The notes beneath the pieces are model-generated. The model had not been told where the DNA came from. It worked only from the letters and a program-made list of their open reading frames with translations, and ran no database searches. The position numbers and the translations under genes are program-made. Shown in pieces: positions 25,601-37,600 of a stretch of DNA of 64,000 nucleotides (its first letter is position 1; each line of letters starts with the position of its first letter). The DNA comes from Notospermus geniculatus (Eukaryota > Nemertea > Pilidiophora > Heteronemertea > Lineidae), in the NCBI GenBank assembly GCA_002633025.1, contig NMRB01000407.1, forward strand, positions 14,010-78,009, read 5' to 3'.

Positions 25601-28600
25601 AGGGCTAGAACCACTGTTTACTTCAGGATATGATTCTAAGGAAGTATCCGTGATTGTTGTGAGCTGAGAAAGGTCAGTTCAGGTTTAGAAGAAATTTGCA
25701 GCGAGACCTGCTGTGAGTGGAATCTTATCTTTGTAGGGGTCCTTGTTTTTGGCTGGTTGCTGATCGTACTGGCAGAGCCCATTCTCCCACAGCGGGGTTT
25801 TTACTTCACTCCTCTTCATGCACTCACACAAACTTTGTATGCAAGTGTATGGAGAGGAGCGAGACCATATCCCTGCTGTCGAAGGATGCCATCAGCCCCA
25901 TGTTGCCTCCGAGCTGCCCGCTGACTTAGTAATTGAGAGGATGATAACAATGTTCTTCAACAGGTTCCTGTAGTTGGCTCAGTCTGATCTCAATCAACAA
26001 CATTGTTGCCAAATCAGAGTCCTGTTTCTCCGGTATTTCTGAATCGTCAGTGGCAGGGCTGGGAAGTTCAAAGTGTTGTGTGGTATGGGGAACCAGCATG
26101 CCCAAAGGAGGCGCTGAAGAACAACTCAGTTTTAACACAAAAGCGTGTGCGCTACGACGTTGAAAACATCATTGACGTCACGCATCGTTCGTGACGTTAT
26201 GTGCGATGCGTCATTCGCAATCAATGACGTTGCTATTCAGTCTGTTGTTTACCGCTAAAATAGTCAATTTTATCGATGAAATTCAACATGTTCCTACTTG
26301 AATTTTCGTTTGAAAAAATTCAGATACATTGAGTTAGTACTATACTTAATGATAAACATGTAAAATTCGAAATTCAGTGGACTACTTCAGGTATATTAGG
26401 GCTAGGGTGTAGTTTCAGAATTAAATGGCAAATAACGTTGGCTTGACTTTTGACATCATTGTTTTAACTGAGTTGTTGTTCAGCGCACGTCATGGATTGG
26501 TTCCGCCTATTCCTCATTGAAGGGAGTTAGGCCTGTGGTGGCCATTGGAAAGGTGCAGAAGTTATGGGAAATAAAGTTGTTTTACTGTCTTTCTCATTGC
26601 AGATCAAGCCAGAACAGGTGAAGGCAATCAAAGACTCGCCACCCAACCTGAGCTCAAAAGATTACCTTGAGTATCGTGCCCAAGACATCATCACTGTGCT
26701 GGACAAAAGGTGAGTGTCTGCCTTGGAAGGCCTTTAGCGTGTTTGAAAACTTACTCGCGCCTACACCGTCCCGGCACGACAGCGTTTTATTTGCCGGAAG
26801 TTCTCCAAGTCAGGCCTGCCGCGCCAGGCGCTACTAACCCTCCCCCCTGAGCTGGTTACTTCGGAAAGTATCCCAGCATGCAGAGCAAGATGTCACTTCC
26901 GAATGTAGATGCACACAGCCCTCGCATACATCGATCCATACATCGGTGTGCAAAAGAAATAAAACGCTGTTGTGTTAGACACGAGTAAAGTGTCATGGCG
27001 GACAATTAGAGCGCATCCGCCATGACACTTTACTCGTGTCTAACACGACAGCGTTCTTTTATTGGCCTCCAATGCGCATGTCTCCGAAAGCGCTAGTGCC
27101 TGGCCAGTGGAAGTAATTGAACACGCTACTTGTCTGGCCTGCTCCGGGAAGCACGGTGATCAAGTGGATAGGGTGGAGGCATGGGGAGAGCATAGGACTT
27201 GCTGGTCTGACAGGATCAAGTGAGTGTTGAATGAGCTGCTCCTAAAATTCCATAGAAGGTTTCTGGAGAGAATGAGGTAATTTGAAGCGCTTTGATACTT
27301 TGTAACTGTGGAAAGCACTACCACATAAAAACCTTACATATCATCATCTGGAAGTGAATAGCAGCTATTGTTTTCCATCCAGGCAGTAATTAGTCCTACT
27401 AAAACCCCCTCATTAATATCAGAGTTAGGCCCTATCAACGGTCGTGTATAGACATCAGATGCTATCACATCAAGCTTTCAAAGGCTTCATTACCTGTAGA
27501 TGGTATCATCCGGCTTTCCTGACACTCACAATGCAAACAAACGTCTTCTGATAATTAGCCAACTTGTAATGAAATCAACCACATCGGATCATTGTTATCC
27601 TAATTCTTAATTGGTGCGTTGATCCCTCCCCCAACTCTGCTAGGCCCGATGGACACAAAAGGCCTTTATAACCATAATTCATGGAGCACGAGCGGACTTA
27701 ATAAGCCCCATACAAATTCAAAAGCTGTTTTTGTGTTAATAATCGTCATTTTGTATGGACACATGCTGAGGATCGTGCGTCCCTGGAGTCCTCACTTGTC
27801 ATTATTAATCTTACCAAATAAACCGGATAAAACCGGGCCTGATGGCTTCAAGGAGATGAGTGGATTGGAAAGACTTAACACAAATTGGAAAATAAAGAAA
27901 CGAATTTAAAGCCCAAGTGACTAAAAATATTCCATTTTCTGGGAATTAGTTGTAAAGTTGTGAAGGGCTCGTGATATCAACACAATTTGTTGTGTCAGGT
28001 GACGGACATAATAGATTTGTAGATGATTCGTGAGATCCCACCCTCGTTTTCTGACTAAACCCATACATCTCCACATGAGAGTTTTCTTGTGCGAGTTGGC
28101 TCTCAATGGGCAACTCAACCTTAGAAAACTTTGGACAGTTGTTTGTGTCACAGGATTTCAGAAGGGCACGGTGCAAACTTTGTGAAAAGGGCACTTCAAC
28201 CTCTATAGAAAAGGGCAATTTTCATTCACGACATTTCTACTAACAGAATTTGAGAAGCTTGTCAGTTATAAAGGTCTCTATAACTCCAGTGAACAGCAAA
28301 TTTAAGCCAGTTTCTAAGGTGATATGACCAAAAGGGACCATGACAGCTCTAGGGTCTGGGGGTACTAAAACCTTTTTAAAAAATATTTTTTTAAGGGGCA
28401 CGGTGCCCAGGGGGTTAAAAAAGGGTGCAGCGCCTGTCTAAAATGGCCTAGATGTAACCCTGTGTCATTGGACTCAGCTTTAATAGGCCGTAAGGAAACC
28501 ACAATGGTGAATGCCCATTGAGAGCCAACTTGCACAAAAAATCCTCATGTGGAACACCTTGAGACCTGGGTTCATGATGAGTCAAAGGAATAAAGTGCTT

Positions 28601-31600
28601 CAGGCTCGACAGGAAACAGAATGTTTTATCTATAAGTATGCTAGTTTTTTACACCACTGGAATCAGGTGTACAGTAAAAAGGTAGCTCAAAATTTGATCA
28701 TTTCCGCATCAAAATGTGCAGTTTCCAGAGAAGGCAAATTGCAACCTCTCATTTTACTGCTATCACATAGTCCAGGGAGGAGGTCCACCTGTCATTCTTG
28801 GTCAGGGATCAAAGTTCATATTCTGAAAAAACAGATTTTGGTCGAACAGGCAAAAAAAAGCAGTCGCACACAATACAAAATGCATCAGGACATCAATTTT
28901 TGGGGTCGCACAGAGCAAAATGCAGGTCGCATTTTAGACCAAAAAATGGTCATGAACTTTGAACCCTGTTGGTGTTAAAAAGGGTTTGGATATGGGATTG
29001 AAAGGGATGTCAAAACGTAAAATTGGCCACCATCCATTCATGGCCCATATTGACAAGTGGCACAGGACATAGAATCTGATCTGGACGTAACAATTTGTAC
29101 CACCTTCTTGATCTCCTGCCATGTAGGCCTACCTTACATGTGACTTTAACTGACTTCTAAAGACGAGAGACGAAGACCACAGAAGTGTGTGCCTGGAATT
29201 TTTCCACCACACACGACTCTGATTTCACGTCTGCGAAGAAAGGAGCTAAATTTATTTCATTGGCAAGCGATCAAGATAAATTAATGCGTCGCCATAAAAC
29301 AGGCACAATAAATGTCGTATTTGATATGAAGAGGGGCATGTAGGAATGTAGGAGAGTATAGAGAAGTCGTGGTTGGTCCCGTTCAACGTGGGTCAGAGAT
29401 CATCAAATACTTATTGACATGGAAGTCAACTGTCAGTTTTGATGGAATCAACTTTTTCTCTTTGTGGTAATGTAGGCCTACTTTGAGATCACCTGTGGGC
29501 TGAATAAAGGACTTTCAGTGATGAAATCTCCCATTTCTACCTGTTGGCAGAGACTTTATACACTTCATGTGTTTACAGGACGTCCATTCTTCTTCAGAAT
29601 TGAAATCTGATAAGTTGGTTCCGTGTTTCTTGTCTAAATTTGTCTGATTGTGGTTTGAGTGAAAAATTGAAAATAATGGATTGTGCGGGTGGCCAGACAG
29701 ATTTTGGGGATTAACCAACTGATTTATGTGACATTTGCGGATTATCCTGATCTGTTCGGGTAATAATTGACCTGTACTTCCTTATGAATCATGATCAGAC
29801 TTCCAGACAAAATGTGTCAACAAAACCAGTGCCTTTTATAAGAAGACACTCCTTTGATACTAAATTTAGGATATTTTGACATTTAATCTGTTTAGAGAAT
29901 GACATTTTGAACCTGAAGGATTGCCACTCCTCCAAATCCATGGGGGGCATCAGGCCCACTTAAAGGGACTCATGCGAAAGTTACTGCACGCCGGGCACTA
30001 AAGTACTACCGTCTATAAACGACAGGTGGCAGCAGGTGTTTTTCCCAAGAAATATTTCCACCAACTTTTTCAGTTCCAGAATCAACTACTAGATGGCGCA
30101 TGCCATGAATGCGAAATGAAGCGGTCTAAAAATAGATCGTAGTTGCTGTTACCTTGACAGTATACTGGCACTTTTTGCATGAGTACCTTTAAAGTGTCAG
30201 TGCATAACAAATTGCCAGACACACTGCTTTTGATAATCAGGCAAAAAGTGGACAGATTCTGATCAACATTTCTGAGCCAAAGATCACAAACCTTTCTCCA
30301 AGACAAGAGCCCCCTTCAGTTACATGTATGATCTCCTCTGATTGCAGGCCTCAAAACAATCCTGACCTATACCGAGGATGCCTCCTGAACAACGGGAAAA
30401 CAGGTCTGTTCAACCCCGGCGACGTGGTCCCACACTCGGAGATGAAACACATGAGTCCGGTCTACCGTAAGACAAAGATTAATAGGAAAGGTGAGATGAT
30501 GATCTTGGTGTGCTGTCCTCGTGGGCGCTTACAGATCCTTCAGCCAGCAACACACCAGGCGATATGGTGAGCGATCTGCTCGCCACCGAGCAAAATCGGC
30601 TGTTGACGCCAGGTGTGTGCGGGACAGCGGTGTGTGGAATCTTTTCGTAAGCAATGCTCGTCCATTACGAAACAATGCCGAAACCAATAGACAATTCTTG
30701 AATTCGCAGATCTGTGCACTTCTTCTCGATCTGAAACCGGCTGACGTGACGCAATCCATGATTCAGCAATGGTCGAGTCTGACGCCACTGCTGTGGGATT
30801 GTCTGCATTTCGTCATTCAGTTTCAGACCGAGGTTGTGGTTGCGATTTTGGCGGAAGTGCGCAGATCTTTGTCGTTAACGCCAATTTGAAAACGGTCTAT
30901 ACCACCTAATCTGTGGTGGCTGGCGATCAGATTCTGGCTATTAGATCGCTTGCGATGCCACCTGGTGTGCTGCTGGCTTACTAAACCCTTACAGCTTGGT
31001 GATAGCACTGCTCCTAAATGTTGGCTGGTAGATCCTTCTGTGTCCTTACTTCTTCACGGTGTTTGTTGGGGTTTCCAGGATGGAGAATCCCTGAATTGGG
31101 GTTGTGGTTCAGTTTCAAGGCCCTTGGCACCCGGAGATAATCAGTGGTTCTTAGCACTTGCTCCCTTTGTCACTTCACACCTCCCTTCATCGCTGAACGC
31201 AGTCAAAGTGTGTTGTGACAAAGCACAATCAAAGTGTGCTGTGTCAGAGCTCAAAGTGTGCTGTGTCAAAGCACAATCAAAGTGTGCTGTCTCAAAGCAC
31301 AATCAAAGTGTGCTGTATCAAAGCACAATCAAAGTCTGCTTTGTCAAAGCACAATCAAAGTGTGCTGTGTCAAAGCACAATCAAAGTGTGCAATGTCAAA
31401 GCACAATCAAAGTGTGCTGTGTGAAAGCACACTTTGATTGTGCTGTGACAAAGAGAGTGAGTGTTTGGAACCACTGATTACCTCAGGATGCCATGCACCC
31501 TGGCACTTGGAGGATGATTCCTGCGGTTCTATAAATGACAAGTCACAGAGTTCCCATCTCAGAAAGCCATGCATGATTGACCAAGCTCAAAGGCAGCAAA

Positions 31601-34600
31601 TTCACATTGGATATTTTTTCTTCAATTTTTGATTCTCCTTTTTTAGTCTGCGCCCTGGATTTTATGGATAAAGGTAAACAAGGCTTGTAAATGTGGCTTT
31701 AGTTGTTATGAGACGACCGCGATGAAGTTTCTTGTCCCGAGTTTGATACTGTTATGAATGTGTTTGAGTTCCTGGATTCATGGACGTTGACATCTGTATT
31801 GAGCATGATAAAGTTGGGGGAGTTCGGGTACAAGGGGTGGAAGATGGTCTCTTTGCTTTAAGCATGATTGAGTCTCACATGGGTTTGGTGTTCCCAATAC
31901 AAAATGGTACAAAATGAACTGTCTTGCATGACACTGCCGAGTCTTGGATGGGTTTTCTGGCTGTTGGTGGGCTCTCGCTACCCGACCATGATCAGGTTGT
32001 GTACATGTACCATACCTCGAGTTATATGGCAAGGCCTAACTTGCAGTCCAAACTGCCCATATTACATGGGTTTGAGACCCACACAGGGCAGTGCAGAAAA
32101 GTTATAAAAAATGAGAGCCTCCCTGTATCTCTGGGTTCAGCATGACGTAGTATGACTTTGGTCTGTGGTGACAGAATGACTTTCATCTTTGGTGATTGTG
32201 GACTTGACTTAAGTTGAAGCATGAAATGAGACTTGTTGGTTTTATGATGCTCGATGCCTTGTAAGAGAACTGGGCTCTCAAGCCGAGCATGTTCTTCCTT
32301 GGAACAGTGGAATTGGGCTCTTTGTATTCAGCATGAATCTTGTGGGTTTACCTTCCTTAGATTTTGCATTGTCTGTGGTTGACATGTTGTGTAGATCCAG
32401 TGAAATTGAGCAGGATTAGGTAGTGGGAGACTGAAGTTCGAATCCAATTCGCTACGAACAATAGGCCTACGGAAGTGAAACCACTGGTCCTTATATATGT
32501 TGTGAACTTCATGCATGGCTATTAAAAACTTGTCATTTATTGGTGTCAAATAAAACATTTTCACAAAACAAAGTCTGCTGATCCTCCAAACCTTTTAAGT
32601 TCTTACATCTAGCAGAACATGCTGGTTCAGTTTCAACCTGAGAAGATGAGATGTTGTTGTGTCTCCTGTTGTGTCGTTACGTTTGCCATTAATAACTAGT
32701 ATATGTTGTATTTCCGGCTGTGTGGCCACAGTTTGGCACTGGGAAAGGAGTCCAATGCAATTCTTGGAGGTTTGTGCACGTTGGTGGAATAGATATGGGG
32801 GGGGGGGGTNNNNNNNNNNNNNNNNNNNNNNNNNNNNNNNNNNNNNNNNNNNNNNNNNNNNNNNNNNNNNNNNNNNNNNNNNNNNNNNNNNNNNNNNNNN
32901 NNNNNNNNNNNNNNNNNNNNNNNNNNNNNNNNNNNNNNNNNNNNNNNNNNNNNNNNNNNNNNNNNNNNNNNNNNNNNNNNNNNNNNNNNNNNNNNNNNNN
33001 NNNNNNNNNNNNNNNNNNNNNNNNNNNNNNNNNNNNNNNNNNNNNNNNNNNNNNNNNNNNNNNNNNNNNNNNNNNNNNNNNNNNNNNNNNNNNNNNNNNN
33101 NNNNNNNNNNNNNNNNNNNNNNNNNNNNNNNNNNNNNNNNNNNNNNNNNNNNNNNNNNNNNNNNNNNNNNNNNNNNNNNNNNNNNNNNNNNNNNNNNNNN
33201 NNNNNNNNNNNNNNNNNNNNNNNNNNNNNNNNNNNNNNNNNNNNNNNNNNNNNNNNNNNNNNNNNNNNNNNNNNNNNNNNNNNNNNNNNNNNNNNNNNNN
33301 NNNNNNNNNNNNNNNNNNNNNNNNNNNNNNNNNNNNNNNNNNNNNNNNNNNNNNNNNNNNNNNNNNNNNNNNNNNNNNNNNNNNNNNNNNNNNNNNNNNN
33401 NNNNNNNNNNNNNNNNNNNNNNNNNNNNNNNNNNNNNNNNNNNNNNNNNNNNNNNNNNNNNNNNNNNNNNNNNNNNNNNNNNNNNNNNNNNNNNNNNNNN
33501 NNNNNNNNNNNNNNNNNNNNNNNNNNNNNNNNNNNNNNNNNNNNNNNNNNNNNNNNNNNNNNNNNNNNNNNNGGCGACATCAACAGCAATCATGATATTT
33601 GAGGTTTTTTATTTCCGCCTGTCTTGGTTTCGCTGGATAAAGGCTAGCTAAAACGAAAAATATAAATCCATCAGAAAGATTGGACTTTTATTTTTATTTT
33701 TTTTCCTGTCTCCTGTCTTGAGTGTACTGGAAAAAAATCCGCTAAACAACAAATAAAAAAAGAATGGCCTTATTGAACTTTTCACCTCAGTGCACCGTAA
33801 ACCACAGGCTTTTAAATCTGATTCAGGAAATCCGTATTGGTTATAAACACTTGACACAGCTGATAAAACAAAATCTGTGGACAAAAGGGTCTGATATATA
33901 ATTATTTTGTCATTGGCCTTAATTTTGAACGATTATCAAAGCTTTGTTCAAGTTGAAATCGAATGTGATAAACATTGACTGGCTTTCTTCCTTCAAGTTG
34001 GCTAAAGCGGCCCATACACGTGCAATATTATTGCACAATAGGGCCGTTTAGACGACAAGCCAAAAACCACATTAAGATTCAATCCGATCGACCCGCATCG
34101 GGTCTCATTTGCATTTAGACGAGATTTGAATGTGGTCGTACATGTATGTGGTCCAATGAGGCCCAATGTGGATTCAGGACCATTTTAAATCCACATTGGA
34201 CCGCATTGGGTAGCGTTTACATGCAAGTGTTTTGAACCACAATCGGATTCGATCGGATCACATGTGGATTTTTGCCTGTCGTCTAAACGGCCCTAATATG
34301 AGGCTCAAAATGGGCAATATTATTGTAAATTTTCAACTCTTATGCCAATACGAAATTACCCCATTTGGGCCCCAGGAACCGGGCCCCACATTGTGCAATA
34401 ATATTGCACGTGTATGGGCAGCTTAAGAATTGACCTCTGACCTTATCCCAAGCCACAGTTTACTTGTGTTTGGTTGCATGAACCCATCATACACCATCAA
34501 ATCACCATTTTTTTCACCGGAACCCTGTTTCTATACTTTCAGCTAGTCGACTGAGTAAGTACTGTAGGAGTTGAGACCATCACTGGAGTGTGCTAACATT

Positions 34601-37600
34601 TATCATCATAATCAAATATTGCTGCTAACGGCTAACATAACACATCACTGTTTCACAGATTTGGAAAACAGAGACATGTTTGGCCCTTTGTTTTCTGAAG
34701 GACTTGACAGACCCTTAGCTGGTTGTTGAAAAACTTCAGATTCCTGGTCAAATTAGGCCCTTTATTGGGTTACACATATGAATAAAGACTAGTATAAATG
34801 CTTTTACTTGAATTTTGCAACACAAATGCACTACGCTATGCTGTACAAATCTGAAGGTAAAGCATTTGCTAGTCTTTATTCATATGACCCGTCGTGTGTC
34901 AACCAGATGGCAGTACCCCTGTCTTCAATTTTTTGTTGGCCCACCACTGTGGTTGGAAGGCAGTCAGTGCTGCCCTCTGTCATCAGAGTCAGACACCAAT
35001 GTACGGGACACATCTCTTCCATCCATGGCGTGTCTCTGTTTCCATTGTCATTAGTTAGATGTTTATTTTATTGTAGCCTCGCTTCCAGTCTGTCCACTCT
35101 TTTCCCCACTATCTTCGATCATTTTGTGTTTTCTACCAAATCAATTCCTGCATTATCCCCTCCCATCCATGTACTGGTAGATCTTAATGGCGTCTGTAGT
35201 TTGTGTTAGAAGCTTGATTACATCTGTTCCTGAGTTCCTTTTAGATTTCCTAGCCGTAGGTCCATGAAAATCCTGTAGAAATGTTGTGATAGCTCTGTTA
35301 AGGTGCCCACAGGTCGACATTGCGTCTTGAAGCAACTCGACGGATCCGTCGCAGATCAAAAAACAACCACATGCAGGTCGACATTTCAGCGATTGAGAGG
35401 AACTCAAAGCAACTGGCAGTTCCTCGAACAACACGCTCAACTAGCGGATCTGGCAGTTGCTCGGAGATGCAAGCGCGCTCAGATCAACAAAATCAGCAAC
35501 TGATCAGTCACTCCGAGTTGCTTCCATCGCCGGAAAGCTAGTTGCCGCAAGTTGCTTCTGGACGCGATGTCGACCTGTGGGCACCTTTACAATCCCCAAC
35601 TGTTGTTACTTCAAGATGTTCATTTCTTTGACTCTGTCTCCTCAATCATCGTACATTTCATTCAACTGCATGCCTCGATTCACTGCCATTACAAAAAGCA
35701 GACGGACATTGTTGTCATTCCTGTCTCATTCCTCACCAACGTCCATTCATCATCTTCATCTACATGGGATAGATTCCATTCATCATCACTCAAAAATTCA
35801 TCAACAACAATGACGTACACAAATGATTCTCTTCTGACCTTTGTAGACCTGTTTCTTCTGTTTTGAATCCCCTCATCAGAGACGGCATGATTGTTCACAA
35901 TCCATGTCTTAACTCACTCATCACCATTGTAAAATACTCATTACCCTAACCTACCATGTATTTTGGGTCCCTTCTAACAGTTCATGGTCATAAAAGACTG
36001 CATCAAATAACAAAATCTTTCTGCTGTTTGTCTGATCATCGTCTTTACTATCTTTGTAGAATCCATGCGGAAGTCGACCTTGAAAGGTCCCAAGATCAGC
36101 GCCGACATGATTAGTGGACCACAGAATGATCTACGACACACCGGCCATATTGGTTACGACGGAGCGATGTTTGGTGATATCTCGTTCATTGGTGATGAGT
36201 ACACGAAACTTCCCGTCAAGGTTTCTGGAAGTAAGTTGCTGGAGTTGGCGTCACTTCATTTACTAAAGTCCATGTTTATCTAAAGGTACTCCACCACGTG
36301 AGAGTTGAGCAGTACAATGTACCTTTAATTTTAAGAATTCTTCAGACAACAAAGCCCATCCCTCGACTTCCTGTCATTTACAATGTGTAACTGATGTTGT
36401 ATGCTCCGTTCCAGCGCGTTCACCAAGTCACATGAACGGTTCGTCAGCCTCACTTCCACGAACTGAACAGAACTCGATCGGTACACCATCACCACTCCAC
36501 GGGAACCGCTCAGATATGCTGATGTTCAAGTCCATGTCATCAGTGGGAGGTGGATCTGACCGTGGGAGTGATGATGGATCAAGGTAAGGTCAAGGTCATG
36601 TGGGATGAGTCAAGGTCATGTGGGGTAGGTCAAGGTCATGTGGGATGACTTGAGGTCATGTGGGATGTGTCAAGGTCATGTGGGATGAGACAAGTCACAA
36701 GGTCATGTGGGATGAGTCGAGGTCATGTAAGGTCAGGTCAAGGTCATGTGGGGTAGGTCAAGGTCATGTGAGATCAGATCAAGGTCATGTTGGATGAGTC
36801 AAGGTCATGTTGGATGAGTCAAGGTCATGTGGGGTAGGTCAAGGTCATGGAGGTAAGGTCAGGGGTATTTGGCATGATCCAGAATAAACCCATCATTTCT
36901 CGTTGATCCCTATTTGCTCCTGAGTAAACATGGAGTGATTGTCCCATCCAAGACTTCCCTCCAGCCCACGACACCAAGGTTTAAAACTCAGTTTTTCCCT
37001 GTCTCCCCGCAGGTTAAGCGACACATTGACAGACGTCAGTAGCATGGCGAGTGTTTCCACATTCACCGAATCGCAAACAGACACGGATGCATTCAGCGGA
37101 CGACGAACTCCACAATATGAAGAGGTTGATGAAGACGAGTTAGATTTCAAAATGCCAGACTTTGATTTTAAAATGCCAGATATGTCTGTGAGTATATTGG
37201 GTTGGTTTTGTTTGTTCTGCGTGTAATATCAACCACGGGAAAGAAGGAGGATGGTTTTTGAACTCTCCCAGAGGAATGACTTATCAAATTACCTGAAGAA
37301 GTCTTTTTGGTGGTTGATATTTCATGTAAGCCTCTCTGCTGACTATGTTGTCTCACTTCCCTTGAGAAAACCAGAAATCGTGAAAGACGTCAGTTTTATG
37401 TCAACACGGAGATGATTGCACTCATATCACTACTTTGTCACCATCATGCACTCTATGTACTGTAAGATATTTGTGACCCGTGACAGCAAAATAAGTCGGA
37501 ATGCGCCAGAAAGAAGACCCAAGATGACACCAGAGAACAATTGCAGAAATGGACAAAGTCAAATTTCACAATGGGCAGACAATCCTGAAATCAACAAACC

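Noticed and set aside
28511-28978. 155-codon open frame in an ACK intron
   Set aside because: Starts inside the right arm of MITE E, has no domain and no phase-compatible splice sites.
30950-31477. 175-codon open frame rich in C, S, K, Q
   Set aside because: Generated by a 26-bp minisatellite that is open in all frames.
32595-33651. Open frames of about 300 codons across the second N run
   Set aside because: Artefact of the gap; the flanking real residues are few and not protein-like.
36584-36860. Reading the TCAAGGTCA array as coding
   Set aside because: It follows the donor GTAAGG and the next exon (37013) is phase-compatible with 36583, so it is intronic.
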